This document shows positions 22,966-30,585 of a DNA stretch of 30,585 bases, in pieces. The stretch is taken from NCBI GenBank assembly GCA_934202095.1, contig CAKPXN010000020.1, positions 1-30,585 of the forward strand, in the 5' to 3' direction. How positions within the stretch are numbered: the first letter of the stretch is position 1; each line of letters begins with the position of its first letter. The DNA comes from an uncultured Veillonella sp. GTDB taxonomy: Bacteria > Bacillota > Negativicutes > Veillonellales > Veillonellaceae. Both the position numbers and the translations under genes were made by a program. Below the pieces are notes generated by a model. That model did no database searches and was not told where the DNA came from. It saw nothing but the letters and a program-made list of their open reading frames with translations.

Positions 22966-24321
22966 ATGAATATACTTATATGTCTCATCATTATTGCCAT
23001 TACCGGTATATTACTGATGAAGCGCTATCAACCACAGCCTATATTGATTGGCATGGGTATTCTCATGATGTATATCGCCTATGAAGGTAGCTGGATTAAT
23101 GCCATATTAGATGAATCTCAGTCTACAGGCGTTCTGGTCTTTGATGCGATGGATATTGTGCGGATTACAACATCAGAGAATGTAGTGAGTTTAGGCCTCA
23201 TGATTATGACTTGTGCTGGTTATGCAAAATACATGGAACACATTGGGGCCGGGACGAGGCTGGCTCATACATTTATAAAACCCTTGTATCGTCTTAATAG
23301 GCCATACATAGTGCTAGCCCTTATGTTTCTACTCAATATGGGACTATCCATATGTGTACCAAACCCGTTGAGTCTTGCCTTACTTATGATGGTTACCATC
23401 TATCCTGTCCTATTGCGACTAGGTGTAAGTCCTGTCGGCGCTGCTGCGGTTATCGCTACAGGCCATTTGATGGATGTTGGACCGGGTGCTGTATCGACAT
23501 TGCTCATAGCTAAGACCGTCAATATACCGGTGCCTAATTATTTTGTAGGGTACCAACTGCGTCTCTATTTCTTAGTTGCCGTTGTGACCGCGGTGGCGCA
23601 CTTCTTGTGGCAACGCTATCGAGATCGATTGGATGGGCCTATGGATGTAGGTGACTGTGAAAGCATTCCTGAGGCTCCAATTGGCCCCAAGCCATATATG
23701 GTATTCCCTTTATTGCCACTATGTTTCATCTTGGGCTTTAGTCAATATGGTATACAAGGTGTGAAGATGAATGTAACTCTTGCCATGATGCTCGCCTTTG
23801 GCATTGCCTTATTAGCAGAACTCATTCGTCATCGTAATTTAAGGATCGTCCTTAAAAGTACTACTGTATTTTTCGAAGGAATGGGAAATCAGTTTTCCTA
23901 TGCGGTAACTCTAATTATAGGGGGCCAGGTTTTCGCACAAGGCTTAGTGAGCTTAGGTCTTATTGATTCGTTAGTTAGTGCCCTTCAAACACTGCCCCTT
24001 AACTCTGTGGGACTAAACTCTGTTATGGGTGGCGGTATGTTAGGCCTAAGCATGGTAACAGGTAGCAATGTAGCACCTTTATTTACATTGGTACCGCTAG
24101 TACCAGATATTGTATCCAATCTCGGACTAGATCCTATTACGACCATGCTTGGCATGCAAAATGGGGCTAGTTTAGGTTTGTTCTTGAGTCCTATCAGCCC
24201 TGTTATGGTCGGTGTAGCAGGGGTAGCGCATATTAAATCTGTAGATTTACTTAAACGAACCTCTGTGCCTGTAATTGTAGCACTAATTACGAGCTGTTTG
24301 GGGATATGGATATTATACTAA
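22966..24321 (+). CDS. DcuC-type C4-dicarboxylate carrier
   Basis: A 451-residue integral membrane protein with about 12 hydrophobic segments from residue 2 to the C-terminus. The family pattern of DcuC-type anaerobic C4-dicarboxylate carriers is seen: an N-terminal pair of helices, then TCAGYAKYMEHIGAG, VPNPLSLALLM, GHLMDVGPGAVSTLL, GGGMLGLSMVTGSNVAPLF and GASLGLFLSPISPVMVGVAG. It probably moves fumarate, succinate, malate or aspartate, which fits a fermenter that uses lactate or dicarboxylates. DcuC and its relatives are hard to separate by eye, so substrate and direction are inferred. A GAGAGG site precedes the ATG, and TATAAT (22933-22938) may be its -10 element. Confidence 0.82.
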   Translation: MNILICLIIIAITGILLMKRYQPQPILIGMGILMMYIAYEGSWINAILDESQSTGVLVFDAMDIVRITTSENVVSLGLMIMTCAGYAKYMEHIGAGTRLAHTFIKPLYRLNRPYIVLALMFLLNMGLSICVPNPLSLALLMMVTIYPVLLRLGVSPVGAAAVIATGHLMDVGPGAVSTLLIAKTVNIPVPNYFVGYQLRLYFLVAVVTAVAHFLWQRYRDRLDGPMDVGDCESIPEAPIGPKPYMVFPLLPLCFILGFSQYGIQGVKMNVTLAMMLAFGIALLAELIRHRNLRIVLKSTTVFFEGMGNQFSYAVTLIIGGQVFAQGLVSLGLIDSLVSALQTLPLNSVGLNSVMGGGMLGLSMVTGSNVAPLFTLVPLVPDIVSNLGLDPITTMLGMQNGASLGLFLSPISPVMVGVAGVAHIKSVDLLKRTSVPVIVALITSCLGIWILY

Positions 24322-24363
24322 TATGGATAGATAATATAATAAGAAATACTATTTTGTAAGCAA

Positions 24364-24404
24364 CAAGACGCCCTATTATCGCAATAGATAATGGGGCGTC
24401 TTGC
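24364..24404. terminator. Hairpin between convergent carrier and flavoprotein genes
   Basis: A 17-base arm (24364-24380) pairs with 24387-24403, with one mismatch region. The T run is weak on both sides. It lies between convergent genes, so a shared terminator is the likely role. Confidence 0.65.
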
Positions 24405-24418
24405 TTTAGTAATAGCGG

Positions 24419-24913
24419 TTATTTATTCTTTTCGATAACAAGTTCAATCGATTCTTTGCCCGTAATGTGTTCAATATCTAAAGATATGGCAGTTACTTTG
24501 TTCCAAGCGCGTTCGATATACGCATCTAGTTCTGGGTTATCTGGGATGGAGAACTTTTCGCCTAATAATGTTAAGGCATGACGTTTTTCACTTTCATCAT
24601 CGATAATACGAATCTTGCCAAATGCTATAACACTACGGAACATTGTGTCAAAGCGATTGATGATAGGCTCATCTTTATTCACTACACAAAATGATGCTTT
24701 ATCATGGTGTTTGATGCAATCGAGTTTGTATCCTTCGTTAGCGCCATGTACATAAATACGATTACGCTCTTCATCATATACATAGCTAAGTGGAACTGCA
24801 TATGGATATCCGGCTTCACCTAGAATGGCGAGTACACCAGAGGTGCCTACACGAAGGACAGTTGTAATATCAGATTGGTTGAGTAATTGACGTTTGCGAC
24901 GCATGGGTTTCAT
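24419..24913 (-). CDS. NimA-like pyridoxamine-5'-phosphate-oxidase-fold flavoprotein
   Basis: A 164-residue protein of the split-barrel flavin-binding fold. The N-terminus MKPMRRKRQLLNQSD matches the MRR start of NimA-type proteins. GVLAILGEAGYPYAVPLSYVYDEERNRIYVHGANEGYKLDCIKHHDKASFCVV is typical of that group, and RSVIAFGKIRII contains the next barrel strand. The start at 24913 follows AAAGGAG on the minus strand by 8 bases. NimA-type relatives can reduce 5-nitroimidazoles, but many have other roles, so resistance is not implied. It is convergent with the carrier gene. Confidence 0.82.
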   Translation of the reverse strand: MKPMRRKRQLLNQSDITTVLRVGTSGVLAILGEAGYPYAVPLSYVYDEERNRIYVHGANEGYKLDCIKHHDKASFCVVNKDEPIINRFDTMFRSVIAFGKIRIIDDESEKRHALTLLGEKFSIPDNPELDAYIERAWNKVTAISLDIEHITGKESIELVIEKNK

Positions 24914-25045
24914 GGGGAGGGCTCCTTTATTTTTTTGTAATAAAACATGAGAAAAAGATGAATTTTTATGTCTATATATGATAAAATGAAATTAATTATA
25001 CAAGTGTTTCGTGATTTACAGATTTCATAATGGAGTCCTTAAAAT

Positions 25046-25168
25046 AAAAAAATCCCAATTCAAAAGAATTGAGATGATACCCTACATCGGGTGGCCCGAA
25101 GGCATTGTAAATAAATTTGTATTTGAACTCGTAGTGTAATTCTGTAAACCTCCAAAACTAATTGGATT
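25046..25168 (-). ncRNA. tracrRNA for the Cas9 system
   Basis: Encoded opposite to cas9. A promoter (25203-25175) starts it near 25168. The first 40 bases are an anti-repeat (25158-25119) whose plus-strand complement starts with a GTATTTGAA-like end, contains GTAGTGTAATTCTG, and ends CAAAAC, as type II CRISPR repeats do. Next come two short hairpins in the nexus position (GCC-TTC-GGC and ACCC-GATGTA-GGGT). It ends with the terminator CAATTC-TTTT-GAATTG and T7. This layout of anti-repeat, nexus and terminator hairpin defines a tracrRNA. The assignment is from structure; expression and the true repeat cannot be checked here because the array is outside the window. Confidence 0.82.
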
Positions 25169-25174
25169 ACTTAT

Positions 25175-25203
25175 AGTATAGTTAACCTTTTGATGAATGT
25201 CAA
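25175..25203 (-). promoter_or_regulatory. Consensus promoter for tracrRNA
   Basis: On the minus strand, TTGACA (25203-25198) and TATACT (25180-25175) are exactly 17 bases apart. This is the strongest promoter match in the window. It lies within the 5' flank of cas9, ending 27 bases before the cas9 start. Confidence 0.85.
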
Positions 25204-25229
25204 TTATTAATTTCCAAAGGAGCAGACTT

Positions 25230-28200
25230 ATGGAAACGCAAACATCGAATCAACTCATTACTAGTCATTTAAAGGATTATCCTAAGCAGGATTATTTTGT
25301 AGGGTTGGATATTGGTACTAATTCAGTAGGATGGGCAGTTACAAATAAATCATATGAGTTGCTGAAATTCCATTCCCATAAAATGTGGGGCAGTCGTTTG
25401 TTTGAAGAGGGTGAGTCTGCTGTAACACGTCGTGGATTCCGTTCGATGCGTCGGCGTTTAGAACGTCGTAAGTTACGTTTAAAACTATTAGAAGAACTAT
25501 TTGCTGATGCTATGGCACAAGTGGATTCGACATTCTTTATTCGTCTCCATGAAAGTAAATACCACTACGAGGATAAAACTACAGGACATAGTTCTAAGCA
25601 TATATTGTTTATTGATGAAGACTATACGGATCAAGATTACTTTACAGAATATCCTACTATTTATCACTTGCGTAAAGACTTGATGGAAAATGGTACTGAC
25701 GATATACGTAAGCTATTTTTAACTATACATCATATATTAAAATATCGTGGTAATTTCCTCTATGAAGGTGCTACGTTTAATTCAAACGCATCTACATTTG
25801 AAGATGTTCTCAAACAAGCGTTAGAAAATATTACATTTAACTGCTTTGATACTAATTCTGCTATTAGCTCTATTAGCAATATATTAATGGAGTCAGGAAA
25901 AACAAAATCAGATAAGGCTAAAGCAATAGAACGGCTTGCAGATACATACACAGCCTTTGATGAAGTGAATACAGCTGATAAAACTCAAAAAGAACAAGTT
26001 AAAGAAGATAAAAAGACTCTTAAGGCTTTTGCTAATTTAGTGTTAGGATTAACGGCTAATTTAATAGACCTATTTGGCTCTGTAGAAGATATAGATGATG
26101 ACCTAAAAAAACTACAGATTGTTGGAGATACATATGATGAAAAGAGGGATGAATTAGCCAAAGTATGGGGCGATGAAATCCATATTATTGATGATTGCAA
26201 ATCTGTATATGATGCGATTATTCTTATGTCTATTAAAGCGCCTGGACTTACTATTTCTCAGTCTAAGGTAAAAGCTTTCGATAAACACAAAGAAGATTTA
26301 GTGATATTGAAGTCTTTACTTAAATCAGATCGAAATGTTTACCATGAGATGTTTAAGTCTGATAAAAAAGGCTTACATAATTATGTACACTATATAAAAC
26401 AAGGTCGTACAGAAGAAACTAGTTGTAGTCGTGAAGATTTTTACAAATATACGAAGAAAATAGTAGAGGGGTTAGCTGATTCTAAGGAGAAAGAATATAT
26501 ACTTAATGAAATTGAGTTACAAACGTTATTACCTCTACAACGGATTAAAGATAACGGGGTTATACCTTATCAATTACATTTAGAAGAACTCAAAGTTATA
26601 TTAGATAAATGTGGACCTAAATTTCCATTCTTGCATACAGTATCTGATGGTTTTTCTGTAGCAGAGAAATTGATTAAAATGTTAGAATTCCGTATTCCAT
26701 ACTATGTAGGACCATTAAATACACATCATAATGTGGATAATGGCGGATTTGCTTGGGCTGTGCGTAAGCAAGCTGGTCGAGTTACACCTTGGAATTTTGA
26801 AGAAAAAATTGATCGAGAAAAATCTGCAGCGGCATTTATTAAAAACCTTACAAATAAATGCACCTATCTTTTCGGAGAAGATGTATTACCTAAGTCATCT
26901 CTTTTATATAGTGAGTTTATGCTACTCAATGAGTTAAATAATGTGCGTATTGATGGTAAACCATTAGCACAGGGGGTAAAACAACATCTTATCGATTCTA
27001 TATTTAAGCAAGATCATAAGAAAATGACCAAGAATCGCATAGAGTTGTTTTTAAAGGATAATAATTACATAACTAAAAAGCATAAACCTGAGATTACAGG
27101 TCTGGATGGAGAAGTAAAAAATGACCTAACATCTTATCGTGATATGGTTAGAATCTTAGGTAATAATTTTGATGTATCCATGGCTGAAGAGATTATTACG
27201 GATATTACTATCTTTGGTGAAAGTAAAAAAATGTTACGCGAAACATTACGTAATAAATTCGGATCTCAGCTTAATGACGAGACTATCAAAAAATTGTCAA
27301 AATTACGATATCGAGATTGGGGACGACTCTCTAAAAAGTTGCTTAATGGCATTGATGGTTGTGATAAAGGTGGTAATGGTACATCTGAAACTATAATTGA
27401 ATTGATGCGTAATGATAGTTATAATTTGATGGAACTATTAGGCGATAAATTCTCTTTTATGGAATGCATTGAGGAAGAAAATGCTAAATTGACACAGGGG
27501 CAATTGGTTAATCCTCACGATATCATCGATGAGTTGGCACTTTCACCAGCTGTTAAACGTGCAGTATGGCAAGCTTTGCGCATTATTGATGAGGTTGTTC
27601 ATATTAAAAAAGCATTACCATCTCGTATTTTTGTGGAAGTAGCACGGACAAATAAATCAGAAAAGAAGAAAAAAGATTCTCGTCAAAAACGATTATCTGA
27701 TTTATATGCTGCTATTAAAAAAGATGAGGCTTTACAAAGTGGCTTACAGGATAAAGAGTTTAGTGTGTTAAAATCCGGTTTGGCTAATTATGATGATGCG
27801 GCGCTAAGAAGTAAAAAGTTGTACTTGTACTATACACAAATGGGACGTTGTGCTTATACAGGAAATGCTATAGATTTAAATCTATTAAATACAGATAATT
27901 ATGATATTGATCATATTTATCCTCGAAGTCTCACAAAGGATGATAGCTTTGATAATTTAGTGTTATGTGAGCGTACTGCTAATGCTAAAAAGTCAGATAC
28001 ATATCCAATAGATAATACAATTCAGACTAAACAAAAGTCATTCTGGGCATTTTTAAAACATCAAGGGCTCATTAGTGAACGAAAATATGAACGACTTACT
28101 CGTATCACACCACTTACAGCAGATGATTTGAGTGGATTTATTGCTCGACAACTAGTAGAAACTAACCAATCTGTGAAAGCTACTACAACATTATTACGTC

Positions 28201-29426
28201 GATTATACCCTGATATTGATGTTGTATTTGTAAAAGCTGAGAACGTAACAGATTTCCGTCATGATAATAACTTTATTAAAGTTCGTTCGTTAAATCATCA
28301 CCATCATGCTAAGGATGCTTATTTAAATATTGTAGTAGGCAATGTATATCATGAGAAATTCACACGTAATTTTCGTGCTTTCTTTAAAAAGAATGGGGCT
28401 AATCGTACATATAATCTAGCGAAGATGTTTAATTATGATGTTAAATGTACTAATCCTCAAGATGGAAAAGCCTGGGATAAACAAACTAGTATTAATACGG
28501 TTAAGAAAATGATGTCTAGTAATGATGTTCGCGTTACAAGACGTTTGTTAGAGCAATCGGGGGCATTAGCTGATGCGACTGTATATAAAGCAAGTGTTGC
28601 AGCAAAGGCCAAAGATGGTGCATATATTGGCATGAAAACAAAATCCAGTGTATTTGCTGATGTATCTAAGTATGGTGGTATGACAAAAATTAAAAATGCA
28701 TACTCTATCATCGTTCAATATACTGGGAAGAAAAGCGAAGTCATTAAAGAAATTGTTCCTTTACCAATCTATTTAACAAATCGTAATACCACGGATAGTG
28801 ATTTGCTTGATTATGTTAAATCTGTTATTCCAAAAGCAAAAGATATTTCTATTATTTATAAAAAATTATGTATAAATCAGTTGGTTAAAGTTAATGGATT
28901 TTTTTACTATTTGGGCGGTAAGACTAACGATAAGATTTACATTGATAATGCAATCGAGTTAGTAGTGCCTGATGATATTGCTATGTATATTAAATTACTT
29001 GATAAGTATGATTTATTACGTAAAGAAAATAAAGATCTTAAGGCATCTAACATAACAACGAGTGTATATAATATAAATACATCAACTGTTGTATCACTTT
29101 CTAATAACGTTGGAATAGATGTATTTGATTATTTCATGAGTAAACTACATACACCTTTATATATGAAAATGAAGGGGAATAAAGTTGATGAGCTTTCCTC
29201 AATAGGTCGTAGTAAATTTATTAAGATGTCATTAGAGGATCAAAGTATTTATTTACTTGAGGTGTTGAATTTACTTACTAATAGTAAGACTACATTTGAT
29301 GTGAAACCATTAGGTATAACAGGTTCACGATCAACGATTGGAGTAAAAATCCATAATTTAGATGAGTTTAAAATTATCAATGAATCTATTACTGGATTAT
29401 ATTCTAATGAGATAACTATTGTTTAA
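25230..29426 (+). CDS. cas9: CRISPR-associated endonuclease Cas9
   Basis: A 1398-residue RNA-guided DNA nuclease. The start at 25230 has AAAGGAG (25216-25222) at 7 bases; an in-frame ATG at 25197 has none. Domains in order: RuvC-I with the catalytic Asp27 in GLDIGTNSVGWAV; an Arg-rich bridge helix (about 67-90); an alpha-helical recognition lobe (about 90-740); RuvC-II with Glu803 in IFVEVARTNKS; HNH with Asp893-His895 in YDIDHIYPRS; RuvC-III with HHAKDAY (His1026, Asp1029); and a C-terminal PAM-interacting domain ending ITGLYSNE. All catalytic residues appear present, so both nuclease centres should be active. The N-terminus is about 17 residues longer before the RuvC Asp than in SpCas9. Length and Cas1 type suggest subtype II-A, but csn2 is not visible. 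It is transcribed toward cas1, 29 bases downstream. Confidence 0.96.
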   Translation: METQTSNQLITSHLKDYPKQDYFVGLDIGTNSVGWAVTNKSYELLKFHSHKMWGSRLFEEGESAVTRRGFRSMRRRLERRKLRLKLLEELFADAMAQVDSTFFIRLHESKYHYEDKTTGHSSKHILFIDEDYTDQDYFTEYPTIYHLRKDLMENGTDDIRKLFLTIHHILKYRGNFLYEGATFNSNASTFEDVLKQALENITFNCFDTNSAISSISNILMESGKTKSDKAKAIERLADTYTAFDEVNTADKTQKEQVKEDKKTLKAFANLVLGLTANLIDLFGSVEDIDDDLKKLQIVGDTYDEKRDELAKVWGDEIHIIDDCKSVYDAIILMSIKAPGLTISQSKVKAFDKHKEDLVILKSLLKSDRNVYHEMFKSDKKGLHNYVHYIKQGRTEETSCSREDFYKYTKKIVEGLADSKEKEYILNEIELQTLLPLQRIKDNGVIPYQLHLEELKVILDKCGPKFPFLHTVSDGFSVAEKLIKMLEFRIPYYVGPLNTHHNVDNGGFAWAVRKQAGRVTPWNFEEKIDREKSAAAFIKNLTNKCTYLFGEDVLPKSSLLYSEFMLLNELNNVRIDGKPLAQGVKQHLIDSIFKQDHKKMTKNRIELFLKDNNYITKKHKPEITGLDGEVKNDLTSYRDMVRILGNNFDVSMAEEIITDITIFGESKKMLRETLRNKFGSQLNDETIKKLSKLRYRDWGRLSKKLLNGIDGCDKGGNGTSETIIELMRNDSYNLMELLGDKFSFMECIEEENAKLTQGQLVNPHDIIDELALSPAVKRAVWQALRIIDEVVHIKKALPSRIFVEVARTNKSEKKKKDSRQKRLSDLYAAIKKDEALQSGLQDKEFSVLKSGLANYDDAALRSKKLYLYYTQMGRCAYTGNAIDLNLLNTDNYDIDHIYPRSLTKDDSFDNLVLCERTANAKKSDTYPIDNTIQTKQKSFWAFLKHQGLISERKYERLTRITPLTADDLSGFIARQLVETNQSVKATTTLLRRLYPDIDVVFVKAENVTDFRHDNNFIKVRSLNHHHHAKDAYLNIVVGNVYHEKFTRNFRAFFKKNGANRTYNLAKMFNYDVKCTNPQDGKAWDKQTSINTVKKMMSSNDVRVTRRLLEQSGALADATVYKASVAAKAKDGAYIGMKTKSSVFADVSKYGGMTKIKNAYSIIVQYTGKKSEVIKEIVPLPIYLTNRNTTDSDLLDYVKSVIPKAKDISIIYKKLCINQLVKVNGFFYYLGGKTNDKIYIDNAIELVVPDDIAMYIKLLDKYDLLRKENKDLKASNITTSVYNINTSTVVSLSNNVGIDVFDYFMSKLHTPLYMKMKGNKVDELSSIGRSKFIKMSLEDQSIYLLEVLNLLTNSKTTFDVKPLGITGSRSTIGVKIHNLDEFKIINESITGLYSNEITIV

Positions 29427-29455
29427 ATACGAGTAAGACTGCAATAGGTGATACT

Positions 29456-30331
29456 ATGAGTTGGCGTACAGTAGTGATAGGTAGTCGTTCTAAGTTAGAT
29501 TTTAAAATGAATTACATGATTATTCGGAAAGACTTTGAAACGACTAAAATCTATATTGATGAAATCTATATGTTGGTTATTGAGTCTACAGCAGTGAGCC
29601 TCACTGCTGTACTTCTCAATGAGTTAATTAAAAAGAAAGTAGCCATTGTATTTTGTGATGAGAAACGTAATCCCGCTAGTGAGGTTCTTCCATTGCATGG
29701 TAGTCATAATAGTAGTAAACGTTGTCGAGAGCAAGCTGATTGGTCTAAAGACGTACAGGCCTATATATGGACTGAAATTGTGCGTCGGAAGATTATGAAT
29801 CAAGCGGAGCTATTAAAATATAAGGAATTAAAGGAGGCGGACTTACTATATCAATATCTAGATGAGTTGACTTTAAATGATGAGACTCAACGTGAAGGGC
29901 ATGCGGCCAAGGTATATTTTAATGCTTTATTTGGAAAATCGTTTTCTAGGGAACAAGATAATCCTGTTAATGCAGCCCTTAATTATGGATATGCGATATT
30001 GCTTTCTACAGTTAATCGAGAGATTTTATCATTAGGTTATATTACACAATTAGGGCTTAATCACTGCAATCAATTTAATCCGTATAATTTAGGATCTGAT
30101 TTGATGGAACCTTTACGAGGCTTTATTGATGCGATTGTTATTAAGTTAATGCCCACAGAATTTAATCGAGATATTAAACTTTCACTTATAGAATTATTAT
30201 CTAAAGATGTAAAAATTAATGATACTATTCAAACATTTAGTGCCGCAGTACGTATTTATTGTAAAAGTGTATTTGATGCCTTACGTGTTCAAGCAGCTAA
30301 TGAGATTAGGTTTATAGAATATGAGCTATAG
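29456..30331 (+). CDS. cas1: CRISPR integrase Cas1 (type II-A-like)
   Basis: A 291-residue integrase subunit that, with Cas2, inserts new spacers. The N-terminal beta domain begins [14 protein letters not shown], as in type II Cas1. The catalytic metal ligands are Glu147 ([15 protein letters not shown]), His203 ([13 protein letters not shown]) and Glu218 ([10 protein letters not shown]). All are present, so the gene looks intact. The ribosome binding site is weak (AATAGGTG). It follows cas9 by 29 bases and overlaps cas2 by 11 bases, so translation of the two is probably coupled. Because Cas2 is broken, Cas1 may lack its partner here. Confidence 0.95.
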   Translation: MSWRTVVIGSRSKLDFKMNYMIIRKDFETTKIYIDEIYMLVIESTAVSLTAVLLNELIKKKVAIVFCDEKRNPASEVLPLHGSHNSSKRCREQADWSKDVQAYIWTEIVRRKIMNQAELLKYKELKEADLLYQYLDELTLNDETQREGHAAKVYFNALFGKSFSREQDNPVNAALNYGYAILLSTVNREILSLGYITQLGLNHCNQFNPYNLGSDLMEPLRGFIDAIVIKLMPTEFNRDIKLSLIELLSKDVKINDTIQTFSAAVRIYCKSVFDALRVQAANEIRFIEYEL

Positions 30332-30521
30332 ATTTATGAGAATACTAGTGATGTTTGACCTACCGACTTTAACATCGGAGGATAGAAAAGAATATAGAAA
30401 TTTTAGAAAATATCTGATTGTATCGGGATTTCTCATGTTACAAGAGTCTGTATATTCAAAGTTGGTACTTAATACGACTAGTGCTAATCTCATTATGGAA
30501 CATGTACGTAAGGGGCTGTAA
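30321..30521 (+). pseudogene. cas2: Cas2, truncated by a palindromic insertion
   Basis: The frame gives 66 residues where type II Cas2 proteins have about 100-115. The N-terminal ferredoxin-like half is normal: [18 protein letters not shown] with the conserved Asp13, then [21 protein letters not shown]. It ends HVRKGL at a TAA inside the hairpin 30510-30560. The final KGL comes from the hairpin itself. After the hairpin, 30568-30585 encode K-K-H-Q-E-N in another frame, which resembles the RKHKP-type segment that follows VRK in related Cas2 proteins. The missing part would carry the last beta strands that hold the Cas2 dimer to Cas1. The remaining gene runs off the window. It is very likely inactive. 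Confidence 0.8.
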
Positions 30522-30560
30522 CAGAATGCGGTTTTACCGCATTCTAGTTGCAGTCCCTTT
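30510..30560 (+). repeat. Palindromic repeat element inserted in cas2
   Basis: The left arm (30510-30531) and right arm (30537-30559) pair over 22 bases with one bulged base and two G-T pairs, around a TTTTA loop. The AAGGG...CCCTTT ends and the GCTGTAAC / GAATGCGG order match the palindrome at 7165-7216. TAAG occurs at both edges of a 58-base unit (30509-30512 and 30567-30570), as a target duplication would. It may also terminate cas transcription. Confidence 0.8.
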
Positions 30561-30585
30561 AAAATATAAGAAACACCAAGAAAAT

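Noticed and set aside
24914..25045. Another gene or RNA between the NimA-like gene and the tracrRNA
   Set aside because: The stretch is very AT-rich, without a usable start, ribosome binding site or stable stem. It probably holds only the promoter of the flavoprotein gene.

Overview
The window reads as chromosomal DNA of a Veillonella-like bacterium (Negativicutes, the double-membraned Firmicutes). This is an inference. It rests on AT-rich DNA with Firmicutes-style ribosome binding sites (AGGAGG), combined with an outer-membrane autotransporter, anaerobic features (a DcuC-type C4-dicarboxylate carrier, an NimA-like flavoprotein) and a Firmicutes-like Cas9 operon. No taxonomic marker was searched.

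Layout. 1-113: the 3' end of typA/bipA. 378-3498: a secreted DUF4198-type protein and an autotransporter. 3677-4807: a flavodoxin-type FMN reductase and a low-molecular-weight tyrosine phosphatase. 4935-5009: tRNA-Arg(CCG). 5095-8641: small membrane proteins including a LemA-family protein, then an AlbA_2/ATPase-type putative regulator with a pentanucleotide repeat in its leader. 8848-10357: a methyltransferase, a YgbA-family protein and a convergent glutaredoxin-like protein. 10530-12778: ilvB-ilvN (acetolactate synthase). 12804-12901: a GC-rich palindromic element. 13060-15552: beta-carbonic anhydrase, a hypothetical protein and a secreted metallophosphatase. 15795-22834: an arginine cluster (argF, argC, argB, argD) flanked by two M20 amidohydrolases, with a 60-residue small protein between argD and the second one. 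22966-24913: a DcuC-type carrier and a convergent NimA-like flavin protein. 25046-30585: a type II CRISPR-Cas locus with a tracrRNA gene on the minus strand, cas9, cas1 and a broken cas2. The window ends before any CRISPR array or csn2.

How the genes fit together. The arginine genes give the acetylated route from N-acetylglutamate to N-acetylornithine (argB, argC, argD) and then ornithine to citrulline (argF). No argJ or classical argE is present, and either M20 enzyme could supply the deacetylase step. GTATA/TATAC palindromes lie before the first amidohydrolase and before argF, and look like shared operators.

The most notable observation is at the CRISPR locus. cas9 and cas1 look intact, but cas2 stops after 66 codons inside a hairpin element of about 50 bp. 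Sequence beyond the hairpin looks like resumed cas2 in another frame. A related hairpin follows the LemA gene and serves there as a terminator. This suggests a small palindromic repeat family, one copy of which has inactivated spacer acquisition while leaving the effector and its tracrRNA in place.
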